NCBI RefSeq assembly: GCF_035918395.1
Contig: NZ_CP142362.1
Location: 4,005,501-4,069,500, forward strand
DNA length: 64,000 bases
Direction: 5' to 3'
Source: Mycolicibacterium sp. ND9-15
GTDB lineage: Bacteria; Actinomycetota; Actinomycetes; Mycobacteriales; Mycobacteriaceae
The notes under the pieces were generated by a model. It did no database searches, was not told the origin of the DNA, and saw only the letters and a program-made list of their open reading frames with translations. A program made the translations under genes and the position numbers. Below are positions 25,959 to 35,114 of the stretch, in pieces. The first letter of the stretch is position 1; each line of letters opens with the position of its first letter.

Positions 25959-27559
25959 GGCCGAGCGGAGACGGCCAGCCCCGCGCGGTAGCCAAACACC
26001 AATGCGGGCCCGAGAGTTCCGCCTGCGCCACCATATGCCTTGCCGGTCGCACCTGCCATCGCGTTTCCTGCGGCGTACAGCCCCGGGATCGCTGCCCCGT
26101 TGACGTGCAGGACGCGACCGTCGCGGTCGGTGCGCGGGCCGCCTTTGGTGCCCATCGCCCCGATCGAAACCGGCACGGCGTAGTACGGCGGCGTGTCGAT
26201 GGGCCCCAGGGTGCGACCGGCAGGGGTGGCGGCCTTGTCGTCGCCCCAGTAGCCGTCGTATGCGCTCGAGCCGCGGCCGAAGTCCGGGTCGTCGTCGCGG
26301 GAGACGTTGGCGTTCCACGCCTGCAGCGTGCGAGCCAGCCCGTCGGGGTCGATGCCCGTCTTCCTGCCGAGCTCGGTCAAGTCCTTCGACGGCGAGAACC
26401 AGTCCGGCGCAGGGCCGTCCGGCTCGATGCCGAGGAAGCCGTACTTCTTCAGGTGCAGCGAGTCGAACACGATCCACGCCGGATCGTTGGCATAGCCGCG
26501 CCGCGGGTCGAGGAAGTGGAACGGCCCCGCCATCGAGTTGTATTCGCCGGCCTCGTTGAGGAACCGCCTGCCAGCACGGTTGACGATGATGCTGCGCGGC
26601 CGTGTGCGTTCCAACCGCACACTGCGACTGCGCGGCTGACCCGCGAATGTGTCGCCGGGAAGTTGAACGATCGGCACCCACCAGGCTTCGCCCATGTTGG
26701 CCAGATCGGCGCCGAGTGCCATCGCCATCCGCAGTCCGTCGCCGGTGTTGTTGGGCGGTGAGACCGGGCCGCGCATCGGACCGCGCAGATAGGCTTCGAC
26801 CAGCTTGCGGTCCCACTCGAACCCGCCGGTGGCCAACACCACGCCGCGGCCGGCGCGCACGGTGAAATCGTTGTCGTCCTGTGAGATTCGTACGCCCGTG
26901 ATGCCGAGCGGATCGGTGAGCAGTTCGATGGCGCGGGTGTCGGTCCGCGGCACCACACCCAGGTCCAGCAGCCCCTTCAGCAATCCGGCGATCAGTGCGG
27001 TGCCCGCAACGCAGTAGTCGCCGGACTCGTCGTCGACCGACGCGTGGATGCGCGCGCGGGTCTCCGCGTCGATGCCGACATTGCTGAAGTCCGCCGGGAA
27101 CGACGTGATGCGGTCGCGCCACTCGCCGAGCCTGCCCAGGTCGAACGGTTTGGCGTTGAGCGAGCGGCCGCCCGAGGGCCGCCCACCGGGAAGTTCGGGC
27201 TTGTAGTCGGGAAATCCCTCGGCGACCTCGAATCGAAGCTCACTATGCGCCTCTACGAAATCGAGCATCTCCGGACCGGTGCGCACGAAGGTCTCGACCA
27301 GGTCGTCGTCCATGAACCCCAGCGACTGAGCACGGAGATAGCTCATGGCATCCTCCACCGTCAGTTCGCCTTCGGACGATCGCTTATGTGCGGGGATCCA
27401 GATGATGCCGCCGGAAACCGCGGTGGTGCCGCCGACCGTCGCCGCCTTCTCATAGACCGCGACCGAGGCGCCGTTCACCGCAGCGGTCAACGCGGCAGTC
27501 AATCCGGCGCCGCCGCTGCCGAGTACGACGACGTCGACGTCACGATCCCAATCGCTCAC
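25955..27559 (-). CDS. FAD-binding dehydrogenase (KstD/fumarate reductase flavoprotein family)
   Basis: A 534-residue flavoprotein with GSGGAGLTAALTAA dinucleotide motif, GGTTAVSGGIIWIP, and a C-terminal YGGAGGTLGPALVFGYRAG typical of 3-ketosteroid delta1-dehydrogenase relatives. Such enzymes introduce a double bond next to a carbonyl. GTG at 27559 is chosen because GAGGGATGA precedes it. It is read against the COX operon and follows the IclR gene on the same strand. Confidence 0.83.
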   Translation of the reverse strand: MSDWDRDVDVVVLGSGGAGLTAALTAAVNGASVAVYEKAATVGGTTAVSGGIIWIPAHKRSSEGELTVEDAMSYLRAQSLGFMDDDLVETFVRTGPEMLDFVEAHSELRFEVAEGFPDYKPELPGGRPSGGRSLNAKPFDLGRLGEWRDRITSFPADFSNVGIDAETRARIHASVDDESGDYCVAGTALIAGLLKGLLDLGVVPRTDTRAIELLTDPLGITGVRISQDDNDFTVRAGRGVVLATGGFEWDRKLVEAYLRGPMRGPVSPPNNTGDGLRMAMALGADLANMGEAWWVPIVQLPGDTFAGQPRSRSVRLERTRPRSIIVNRAGRRFLNEAGEYNSMAGPFHFLDPRRGYANDPAWIVFDSLHLKKYGFLGIEPDGPAPDWFSPSKDLTELGRKTGIDPDGLARTLQAWNANVSRDDDPDFGRGSSAYDGYWGDDKAATPAGRTLGPIDTPPYYAVPVSIGAMGTKGGPRTDRDGRVLHVNGAAIPGLYAAGNAMAGATGKAYGGAGGTLGPALVFGYRAGLAVSARP

Positions 27560-27583
27560 CGTCTCATCCCTCTCTACGCGCCC

Positions 27584-27640
27584 CGAACGTGAGCTCGTGT
27601 TCGAAGAACCACGAATACTTCGCACACAAGCTCACGTTCG
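27584..27640. repeat. Inverted repeat hairpin between IclR and FAD genes
   Basis: Arms CGAACGTGAGCT (27584-27595) and its complement (27629-27640) are perfect, with an inner stem CGAAG/CTTCG. It lies between two minus-strand genes and could terminate or attenuate transcription, or be a mobile-type palindrome. Confidence 0.55.
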
Positions 27641-27651
27641 ACACCAGACTC

Positions 27652-28374
27652 TCAGGACAGAATCTCGGATAACTCGTTGGCCGCCTTGATGACCGCGCCC
27701 CTGCCATCCATCAGGACATCCTCGCGATGCGAGATCAGGTTGATGCACGTCGGTGGCGCCGGTGGCCGCCGCCGCACGGGCACCGCGAGGCCGTAGGTGT
27801 GCGGTTCGACCTCCCCGTGGGTCATCACCCAGCCCCGCTCCCGGGTCAGCGGCACGAGGTCACGCTCCCCCGGACGCGGCGGCATGCTCGCCAGCAACGC
27901 GATCCCGGCCGCGCCGCGGTCCAGCGGATAGCGGCTGCCCTCATGAAAGGACAGTTGATAGAAGACGTTCGTCGGCACGATGACGGCGATCGCGACCTGC
28001 TGATCGCCTTCGGCGACGAGAAGTGAAACTGTGCTTGCGAGTTCGTCGGCGAGGCCCCGCAGGGTGGGCAGGCTGAGCTGGCGCACGTTGTTGTCAAACG
28101 ACGCCCCAAGCACCGCCAGGGCCGCCGCGGAGCGATAGCGACCGTCCTCACCCTTGGCCACCAACCGGAACTGCGACAGCGTGGACAACAGCCGGTAGGC
28201 GATGGTCCGGTGTACGCCGATGTCGTCGGCTACCTGCTGGGCGGTGAGACCGGTGCGCGAACTGGCGACCAGCTGCAGCGCGGCCAGCCCCCGGGCCAAG
28301 GTCTGGGAGCCGGGCGCACCGTTGGGCACGGCGCCGACCGGCTCCGTCCCTTGTCGGGCCCGACTAGACGGCAT
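27652..28374 (-). CDS. IclR-family regulator, MhpR-like
   Basis: A 240-residue IclR protein. The HTH is LTAQQVADDIGVHRTIAYRL, followed by an effector domain with PLDRGAAGIALLASMPP. It lies divergent to the MhpC-MhpA-MhpB-like genes, which is the arrangement of mhpR in enterics and hppR in rhodococci. A site at 28436-28451 resembles the MhpR operator. The ATG at 28374 is preferred over a much longer open frame. Confidence 0.87.
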   Translation of the reverse strand: MPSSRARQGTEPVGAVPNGAPGSQTLARGLAALQLVASSRTGLTAQQVADDIGVHRTIAYRLLSTLSQFRLVAKGEDGRYRSAAALAVLGASFDNNVRQLSLPTLRGLADELASTVSLLVAEGDQQVAIAVIVPTNVFYQLSFHEGSRYPLDRGAAGIALLASMPPRPGERDLVPLTRERGWVMTHGEVEPHTYGLAVPVRRRPPAPPTCINLISHREDVLMDGRGAVIKAANELSEILS

Positions 28375-28435
28375 GGCGACCCTTCCTGGACTTCCCTTGA
28401 CATTGACCAGCCACGAGAGTGATGCTCTGACTATA

Positions 28436-28451
28436 GTGCACATGGGTGTGC
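28436..28451. promoter_or_regulatory. Candidate IclR/MhpR-type operator
   Basis: GTGCACATGGGTGTGC contains the perfect inverted pair GCACA/TGTGC with a 4-bp spacer. It is close to the 17-bp site reported for E. coli MhpR (as I recall, GGTGCACCTGGTGCACA). It is 62 bp upstream of the IclR start and about 80 bp before the hydrolase start. Confidence 0.45.
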
Positions 28452-28480
28452 GATAAATGAGCAGAGTGCTTACAAATCGC

Positions 28481-28495
28481 GAGAATTCGGTTCTC
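28481..28495. promoter_or_regulatory. GAGAAT-TCG-GTTCTC operator before the mhp-like operon
   Basis: The site fits the consensus with one mismatch and is extended by GC at both ends (28479-28497). It lies 21 bp upstream of the hydrolase GTG, so bound repressor would block initiation or elongation. It links this operon to the window-wide regulon. Confidence 0.65.
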
Positions 28496-28515
28496 GCACT
28501 CAAGAGAGGGTGAGG

Positions 28516-29424
28516 GTGTCGGAGCCTCGTGCGTCGGCCGCGGCCGACGGTCGTTCCGCGGCAACGGAGTTCGAGAGCGTCTGGAGCGATCTCCAAGGCG
28601 TCGCATTCTCGCAGGGCTACCTCGACGCCGGCGGCGTTCGGACCCGGTATCTGCACGCCGGGGACGCCGACAAGCCGGTGCTCGTCTTCCTGCACGGCTC
28701 CGGCGGGCATGCGGAGGCATACGTGCGCAACCTCGAAGCGCACGCTGAGGACTTCTCGGTCTGGTCGATCGACATGCTCGGCCACGGCTACACCGACAAA
28801 CCCGGCCACCCGCTGGAAGTGCGCCACTACGTCGACCACCTGATGGCGTTTCTCGACGCGGTCGGCGCAGATCGCGCGCACATCAGCGGGGAGTCGCTCG
28901 GCGGCTGGGTCGCCGCCCGAGCGGCGGTCGACCACCCCGGGCGCGTGGACCGATTGGTCCTCAACACAGCGGGCGGTTCACAGGCCGATCCCGAGGTGAT
29001 GAAGCGGATCATCACCTTGTCCATGGCCGCTGCCGAAGACCCGACCTGGGAGACGGTCCAGGCCCGCATCAAGTGGTTGATGGCCGACAAGTCAAAGGAT
29101 TACGACGACATCGTCGCGAGCAGGCAGCGGGTATACCGGCAACCCGGCTTCGTGTCGGCGATGCGCGACATCATGGCGCTGCAGGATCCGGACATCCGGG
29201 CACGCAATCTGCTCGGGCCGGCGGAGTACGGGGCGATCACCGCGCCGACGTTGGTGGTGTGGACCAGTGACGATCCCACGGCGGACGTCACCGAGGGGCG
29301 GCGCATCGCCTCGATGATTCCCGGTGCACGCTTCGAGGTGATGCCCCGCTGCGGTCACTGGCCGCAGTACGAGGACCCCAAGACGTTCAATCGCCTGCAC
29401 CTCGATTTCCTGCTGGGGCGGTAA
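28516..29424 (+). CDS. Alpha/beta hydrolase, MhpC-like meta-cleavage product hydrolase
   Basis: A 302-residue serine hydrolase with oxyanion HGSGGHAEAY, nucleophile elbow GESLGGW, acid Asp near SDDPTADV and catalytic His in RCGHWPQYE. Position directly before MhpA- and MhpB-like genes suggests it cleaves the C-C bond of the ring-fission product. GTG 28516 is preferred for spacing from AAGAGAGGG; GTG 28510 is an alternative. First gene of a 19-gene run. Confidence 0.85.
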   Translation: MSEPRASAAADGRSAATEFESVWSDLQGVAFSQGYLDAGGVRTRYLHAGDADKPVLVFLHGSGGHAEAYVRNLEAHAEDFSVWSIDMLGHGYTDKPGHPLEVRHYVDHLMAFLDAVGADRAHISGESLGGWVAARAAVDHPGRVDRLVLNTAGGSQADPEVMKRIITLSMAAAEDPTWETVQARIKWLMADKSKDYDDIVASRQRVYRQPGFVSAMRDIMALQDPDIRARNLLGPAEYGAITAPTLVVWTSDDPTADVTEGRRIASMIPGARFEVMPRCGHWPQYEDPKTFNRLHLDFLLGR

Positions 29425-29426
29425 CC

Positions 29427-31124
29427 ATGACCGAGCAGGTCGACGTCGTCATCGTCGGTGCGGGCCCGTCAGGCCTGACGCTGGCCAACATCCTTGGCCT
29501 GCATGGGGTTCGGACCCTTGTCGTCGAGGAGCGCGACACGCTCATCGACTATCCCCGCGGGGTCGGCCTCGACGACGAGGCGCTGCGGACATTCCAGTCC
29601 ATCGGCCTAATCGACCGGGTGCTGCCGCACACCGTGCCCAACCAGATCCTTCGGTTCTTCGACGCCAAGCAACGACTGCTCGCCGAGATGGCGCCGCCGG
29701 ACGCCCGATTCGGCTGGCCCAAACGCAACGGCTTCGTGCAGCCGATGGTCGACGGCGAATTGTTCGGCGGCCTGGACCGATTCGACCACGTAGAGGTGCG
29801 GTTCGGATGCCGCATGGAATCCTGTGCCGAGACCGACGACGCGGTGACGGTCCAGTTCGGCGACGGCAAATGCTCCGTCACGGCCAGCTACGTCGTTGGC
29901 TGCGACGGCGGCAGGAGCGCCACCCGGCGGCTGATGGGTGTGTCGTTCGACGGCACGACGTCCTCCACCCGCTGGCTGGTGGTCGACGTCGCCAACGACC
30001 CGCTCGGCCACCCGAACAGCGAGGTCGGCGCGGACCCGGTGCGACCCTACGTGTCGATATCGATCGCCCACGGCATCCGCCGCTTCGAGTTCCTGATCCA
30101 CCCGGACGAGACCGACGAACAGGCCGACGATCCGGCGTTCGTCAGGAAGATGCTCGCGCAACGGGTTCCGCATCCCGAGCAGGTCGACATGATCCGCCAC
30201 CGGGTGTACACGCATCATTCGCGCATCGCCGGCTCGTTTCGCAAGGGCCGACTGCTGTTGGCCGGCGACGCCGCCCATCTGATGCCGGTGTGGCAGGGGC
30301 AGGGATACAACAGCGGTATTCGTGACGCGGCCAACCTCGGCTGGAAACTCGCCGCCGTGGTGACCGGACAGGCCGAGGACGCGCTGCTGGACACCTACGA
30401 CGTCGAGCGCCGCAAGCACGCCCGCGCGATGATCGACCTGTCCACAATGGTTGGCCGCGTGATCTCGCCGACGAACCGGCGGGTGGCCGCCTTGCGCGAC
30501 CGGGTCATCCACGCCGCGTCGGTGGTGCCCTCGCTGAAGCGTTATGTGCTCGAGATGCGGTTCAAGCCCATGCCACGCTATCAGCAGGGCGCGGTGTTCC
30601 ATTCCGCACCGGAAGCCGGTGCCGCAGACTCGATCTCACCCACCGGCACGCTGTTCATCCAACCCCGGGTCGACACGCGGGTCGAGCAGAACGTGTTGCT
30701 CGACGAGGTGCTGGGGCCGGGCTTCGCGGTGCTGTGCTGGAGCAACAACCTGCGGGCGATCCTCGGCGACAAGGCATTCAGCCGGTGGAAGGCGTTGGGC
30801 GCGGAGTTCATCGAGGCGCGCCCGATGACACAGTTGCACTGGCCGGGCCACGACGACGCCGATGTGGTGGTCGTCGGCGACAAGACCGGCGCTTTGAAAT
30901 CCTGGTTCGACACCTACACCGACTCGGTGCTGTTCTTGCGTCCCGACCGCTGCATCGCCGGCGCCTGCATCGCCCAGCGCGCCGCCGAACTGAGCGAGTC
31001 GCTCTTCGACGTCCTTTGTCTCACGCAGGGAGGAGGCTCCGGTTCTCATGGGCACACTGGCCCTGTGCTGCACGTCGCACAGCCCGCTACTGAACCTTCC
31101 GGGACCGTCACGGGAACTCCTTGA
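29427..31124 (+). CDS. mhpA: 3-(3-hydroxyphenyl)propionate hydroxylase-like flavin monooxygenase
   Basis: The 565-residue protein matches MhpA along its whole length: GAGPSGLTLANILG, YPRGVGLDDEALRT, GCDGGRSATRRL, LAGDAAHLMPVWQGQGYNSG and RFKPMPRY. These single-component FAD enzymes hydroxylate a phenol ortho to its OH with NAD(P)H and oxygen, making a catechol. The last 26 residues overlap the dioxygenase gene by 77 bp. The aromatic substrate may be larger than in E. coli. Confidence 0.9.
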   Translation: MTEQVDVVIVGAGPSGLTLANILGLHGVRTLVVEERDTLIDYPRGVGLDDEALRTFQSIGLIDRVLPHTVPNQILRFFDAKQRLLAEMAPPDARFGWPKRNGFVQPMVDGELFGGLDRFDHVEVRFGCRMESCAETDDAVTVQFGDGKCSVTASYVVGCDGGRSATRRLMGVSFDGTTSSTRWLVVDVANDPLGHPNSEVGADPVRPYVSISIAHGIRRFEFLIHPDETDEQADDPAFVRKMLAQRVPHPEQVDMIRHRVYTHHSRIAGSFRKGRLLLAGDAAHLMPVWQGQGYNSGIRDAANLGWKLAAVVTGQAEDALLDTYDVERRKHARAMIDLSTMVGRVISPTNRRVAALRDRVIHAASVVPSLKRYVLEMRFKPMPRYQQGAVFHSAPEAGAADSISPTGTLFIQPRVDTRVEQNVLLDEVLGPGFAVLCWSNNLRAILGDKAFSRWKALGAEFIEARPMTQLHWPGHDDADVVVVGDKTGALKSWFDTYTDSVLFLRPDRCIAGACIAQRAAELSESLFDVLCLTQGGGSGSHGHTGPVLHVAQPATEPSGTVTGTP

Positions 31125-31992
31125 CGACATCGAGGCCGCACTGGCCGAGGCACGCCGGTTCGTCTCCGACTACGACCCGGAACTCGTCGTCATCTTCTCC
31201 CCGGACCACTACAACGGGTTCTTCTACCGCACGATGCCGCCGTTCTGCATCGGTACGGCCGCTCAGGGCGTCGGGGACTACGGCAGCCACGCAGGACCGC
31301 TGAATGTGCCCGAAGCCATCGCGACCGACTGCGCCCGAGCGGTTCTCGAGTCGGGCATCGACGTCGCGGTCTCGGCGAGCATGGACGTCGACCACGGTAC
31401 GGTGCAGCCGCTGCAGAGCCTGTTCGGCGATGCGACGGCGCGACCGGTGATACCCGTCTTCGTCAACTCGGTGGCCACCCCGCTCGGACCGGTACGCCGC
31501 GTGCGCGCGCTCGGCGCCGCGGTCGGCACTTTCCTTGCGACGCTCGGCAAGCGGGTGCTCGTCGTCGGATCCGGTGGTCTGTCGCATGATCCACCGGTGC
31601 CGACGCTGGCCACCGCCCCGCCCGCGGCACTCGAACGAATCGTGCACGGCGTGCCGATGACACCGGAGCAGCGGCAGGCCCGTCAGCTTGCGGTGATGGA
31701 CGCTGCGCAGGCGTTCGCGCACGGCGAGAGCCCGTTGCAGCCGCTGAACCCGGATTGGGACGCGGCGTTCCTCGAGCTGATCGACGGCAACCGGCTTGCC
31801 GAGGTGGATGGCTGGTCGAACGAATGGATCGAGCGGGAGGCCGGCCACTCCGCACACGAAGTGCGCACGTGGATAGCGGCTTTCGGCGCGCTTGCGGCAC
31901 ACGGCCGGTATCGGACCGAGCAGCGGTTCTATCGGGCGGCGCCCGAGTTGATCGCAGGCTTCGCGATCAGGACGGCGGTACTGGATGTTTGA
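31048..31992 (+). CDS. mhpB: Class III extradiol dioxygenase, MhpB-like (2,3-dihydroxyphenylpropionate 1,2-dioxygenase)
   Basis: A 314-residue LigB-superfamily enzyme close to MhpB throughout (PELVVIFSPDHYNGFFYRTM, GSGGLSHDPPVPT, HEVRTWIAAF). The catalytic histidines matching His115 and His179 of E. coli MhpB are in DVDHGTVQP and GLSHDPP. It opens a catechol ring next to a side chain using Fe(II) and oxygen. A strong AGGAGG ribosome site (31030-31035) lies inside the end of mhpA, allowing independent translation. Confidence 0.93.
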   Translation: MGTLALCCTSHSPLLNLPGPSRELLDDIEAALAEARRFVSDYDPELVVIFSPDHYNGFFYRTMPPFCIGTAAQGVGDYGSHAGPLNVPEAIATDCARAVLESGIDVAVSASMDVDHGTVQPLQSLFGDATARPVIPVFVNSVATPLGPVRRVRALGAAVGTFLATLGKRVLVVGSGGLSHDPPVPTLATAPPAALERIVHGVPMTPEQRQARQLAVMDAAQAFAHGESPLQPLNPDWDAAFLELIDGNRLAEVDGWSNEWIEREAGHSAHEVRTWIAAFGALAAHGRYRTEQRFYRAAPELIAGFAIRTAVLDV

Positions 31993-33754
31993 CAAGTTCG
32001 ACCACACCGTCGACGTGCTCGTCGTCGGCTCCGGTGGCGGCGGGATGACCGCGGCGCTGGCCGCCGACGCGTTCGGTTTCGACACGCTCATCGTGGAGAA
32101 GTCGCCGTGCTTTGGCGGCTCCACGGCGTTGTCCGGTGGCGGTATCTGGGTGCCGGGCGCGCCGGCGCAGCGCAAGGCCGGTTACGTCCCAGACCCCGAC
32201 GGCGTCGTGCAGTACTTGCGCCGCATCACCGGCGGCCTCGTGAGCGACGCCCGGTTGCGGCAGTACGTCGAGACCGCGCCGCAGATGATGGAGTTCCTCG
32301 AAAAGCTCAGCCCGTGGTTCGAATTCGTCTGGAAGCCCGGCTACGCCGACTACTACCCCGAGTTGCCCGGCGGATCCGAGCAGGGCTCCACGATCAACGT
32401 GCCCGCCATCGACCTGCGCAAGCTGGGCGACGATGAGCAGCACCTGCTGCAGCCGCTCGCCCTAGCGCCGAAGGGAATCTGGTTCGCGCCGAAGGATCTT
32501 CGACTGTTCTACCAAGTCCGCCAGAACTGGCGCGGTAAAGCCGTGCTGGTCAAGTTGATCTGGCGGATGTTCCGGGCGCGGGTGTTCGGCGATCGGATGG
32601 CCGCCATCGGGCAGTCGCTCGCAGCGCGGATGAGGTTGGCGCTCAAACAGCAAGACATCCCGCTGTGGCTCAGCTCGCCGATGACCGAGCTGATCACCGA
32701 CGCTGACGGAGCTGTGACCGGCGCGGTGGTGGAGCGCGACGGCGACCAGCAGCGGATTGGGGCCCGGCACGGAGTGATTCTGGCCGCGGGCGGTTTCGAC
32801 CATGACATGGAGTGGCGCCGACAGCATCTGCCGGTGCTCGAAAAAGATTGGAGCTTCGGCAACCCTGCAGCCATGGGCGACGCGATCCGCGCCGGGCAGA
32901 AGGTGGGCGGATCCACCGATCTGCTGGACGAGGCGTGGTGGTTCCCCGCGATCTGCTGGCCCGACGGCCGGCTGCAGTTCATGCTCAACGAACGCATGAT
33001 GCCGTCGCAGTTCGTCGTCAACGGTGACGGCAAGCGGTTCATCAACGAGGCTGCTCCCTACATGGATTTCGCGCACGCGATGATCGACGGCCAGAACGCC
33101 GGCGTCACGCATATTCCATGTTGGTTGATCACCGACATCCGGTCCTTTCACCGGTATGTGGTTGCCGGGCACCTGCCAATCCCGAAGATTCCGTTCGCGC
33201 CCGTGCCGACCGGTCAGAAGGTGCCCAGAGCGTGGCTGGAATCCGGTGTCGTGCACGAAGGGAGCAGCTTCGAGGAACTCGCGACCAAGATCGGAGTCCC
33301 GCCGGCGCAACTGCGCCAGACCGCCGAGCGCTTCAACGAGCTGGCACGCAGCGGTCACGACGACGACTTCAACCGCGGTGAGTCCGCCTACGACAACTAC
33401 TACGGCGACCCGACGCTGCCGAACCCGAACCTGCATCCGCTGGGCAACCCGCCGTACTACGCGTTCCAGATCATCCTCGGCGACCTCGGCACCTCCGGGG
33501 GCTTGCGCACCGACGAACACGCCCGGGTGCTGCGCGCCGGGGACGGCGTCATCGAAGGCCTGTACGCAGTGGGCAACACGTCGGCGGCGGTGATGGGCCG
33601 CAGCTACGCGGGCGCGGGTGCCACCATCGGCCCAGCAATGACTTTCGGCTATGTCGCGGCCAAGCACATCGCCGAGAAGCTGTCCGGTTCTGGTGTTCAG
33701 GCCGGCGCTAATACCGATTCGACCGTCGATAAACACCGAAAGGTAACGAAATGA
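31985..33754 (+). CDS. FAD-binding 3-ketosteroid-dehydrogenase-like flavoprotein
   Basis: A 589-residue flavoprotein with GSGGGGMTAALAADAFG, GGSTALSGGGIWVPG, and the C-terminal YAGAGATIGPAMTFGYVAA that typifies KstD and related delta1/delta4 dehydrogenases. It is a paralogue of the 25955-27559 product. It overlaps mhpB by 8 bp and the LLM gene by ATGA. A desaturation next to a keto group of a ring or side chain is expected. Confidence 0.86.
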   Translation: MFDKFDHTVDVLVVGSGGGGMTAALAADAFGFDTLIVEKSPCFGGSTALSGGGIWVPGAPAQRKAGYVPDPDGVVQYLRRITGGLVSDARLRQYVETAPQMMEFLEKLSPWFEFVWKPGYADYYPELPGGSEQGSTINVPAIDLRKLGDDEQHLLQPLALAPKGIWFAPKDLRLFYQVRQNWRGKAVLVKLIWRMFRARVFGDRMAAIGQSLAARMRLALKQQDIPLWLSSPMTELITDADGAVTGAVVERDGDQQRIGARHGVILAAGGFDHDMEWRRQHLPVLEKDWSFGNPAAMGDAIRAGQKVGGSTDLLDEAWWFPAICWPDGRLQFMLNERMMPSQFVVNGDGKRFINEAAPYMDFAHAMIDGQNAGVTHIPCWLITDIRSFHRYVVAGHLPIPKIPFAPVPTGQKVPRAWLESGVVHEGSSFEELATKIGVPPAQLRQTAERFNELARSGHDDDFNRGESAYDNYYGDPTLPNPNLHPLGNPPYYAFQIILGDLGTSGGLRTDEHARVLRAGDGVIEGLYAVGNTSAAVMGRSYAGAGATIGPAMTFGYVAAKHIAEKLSGSGVQAGANTDSTVDKHRKVTK

Positions 33755-35091
33755 AAATCTCGCTGTTCTACGAGTTCCCGCTGCCGAGGCCGTGGAGCGA
33801 AGACGACGAGCACAAGCTTTTCCAGGACGGCCTCGACGAGGTGGAGCTTGCCGACAAGGCCGGCTTCTCGACCGTATGGCTGACCGAACACCACTTCCTC
33901 GAGGAGTATTGTCACTCGACCGCGCCCGAGATTTTCCTGTCCGCGGCCAGCCAGCGCACCGAGAACATCCGCCTCGGCTTCGGCATCATGCATCTTCCAC
34001 CGGTCGTCAACCACCCCGCCCGCGTCGCCGAGCGGGTCGCGACCCTCGACCTGGTCTCCAACGGCCGGGTGGAGTTCGGCACCGGTGAGTCGTCGTCGGT
34101 CGGCGAACTGGGCGGCTTCGGCGTCGATCCGGCCGACAAGCGGGCGATGTGGGAAGAGGCGCTGGAGGTTTCGATCCGCTGTATGACCGAGGAGCCGTTC
34201 AGCGGTTTCAAGGGCCAGCACATCGAGATGCCGCCGCGCAACGTCGTGCCCAAGCCGCTGCAGAAGCCGCACCCGCCCGTGTGGGTAGCCTGCACCCGAC
34301 CCGCATCGGTCGCCATGGCGGCTCAAAAGGGTCTCGGCGCATTGAGTTTCGCCTACACCGGCCCGGGTCCTCTGACCGAGCGGGTGAACGGCTATTACAA
34401 GGAGTTCGAGGAGAACGGTGCTCCGGTGACGCCGCAGATGAACCCGAACATCCTCGCCATCGGCGGTGACCTGTCGATGATGGTGGCTCCCACCGACGAA
34501 CAGGCCGTCGAACGTCTCGGCATGGGCGGCGGTTTCTTCGCGTTCGGCATCATGCACTACTACATGACCGGTATGCACACACCGGGCCGGACCGGAGTGT
34601 GGAAGCGCCACCTCGAGGAGATCGAGAAGGATCCCAGCGTCGTGTACGGACCGGGCCGCGGCCCGATTGGAAGCCCGGCCACGGTGCGCGAGTTCTTGCG
34701 CGGCTACGAGGAAAGCGGTATCGACGAACTGATCCTGCTGCTGACACCCCGTCGTCACGAAGAGACGATGGAGTCCATCGAGCTGATGGGCAAGGAGGTG
34801 CTGCCGGAGTTCATCGAGCGCGACGAGAAGGCGCGAGCGGAGAAGGCCAAGCGCCTCGAGCCGATCATCGAGAAGGTGGAAGCGCGCCGACCGGCGTCGC
34901 AGGCCCCCGTCTTCGACGAGAGCTACGCGTTCGGCGGTCTGCCGACGGGCCGCCAGAACTACACCGCCAACGAGGTGTCGCTGGCGATGGATGAGATGAA
35001 CGCGGGCATCGAGGCGGCGGCGGCGAAGCTGAAGTCAGGAGAGGGGTGGACGAGCCGCAACCCGGAGGCGGACGCGAGGAGCCCCAAATGA
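33751..35091 (+). CDS. LLM-class flavin-dependent monooxygenase
   Basis: A 446-residue luciferase-like enzyme, longer than most by a charged C-terminal tail from about residue 360. Core motifs are WLTEHHFLEEYC, LGFGIMHLPPVVNHPARVAE and VEFGTGESSS. The form with TEHH and a long tail resembles FMN-dependent alkanal or ketone monooxygenases rather than F420 enzymes. The FMN reductase gene at 36952 could supply reduced flavin. Confidence 0.85.
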   Translation: MKISLFYEFPLPRPWSEDDEHKLFQDGLDEVELADKAGFSTVWLTEHHFLEEYCHSTAPEIFLSAASQRTENIRLGFGIMHLPPVVNHPARVAERVATLDLVSNGRVEFGTGESSSVGELGGFGVDPADKRAMWEEALEVSIRCMTEEPFSGFKGQHIEMPPRNVVPKPLQKPHPPVWVACTRPASVAMAAQKGLGALSFAYTGPGPLTERVNGYYKEFEENGAPVTPQMNPNILAIGGDLSMMVAPTDEQAVERLGMGGGFFAFGIMHYYMTGMHTPGRTGVWKRHLEEIEKDPSVVYGPGRGPIGSPATVREFLRGYEESGIDELILLLTPRRHEETMESIELMGKEVLPEFIERDEKARAEKAKRLEPIIEKVEARRPASQAPVFDESYAFGGLPTGRQNYTANEVSLAMDEMNAGIEAAAAKLKSGEGWTSRNPEADARSPK

Positions 35092-35114
35092 CCGGTGCCG
35101 ACACGATATGAGCC

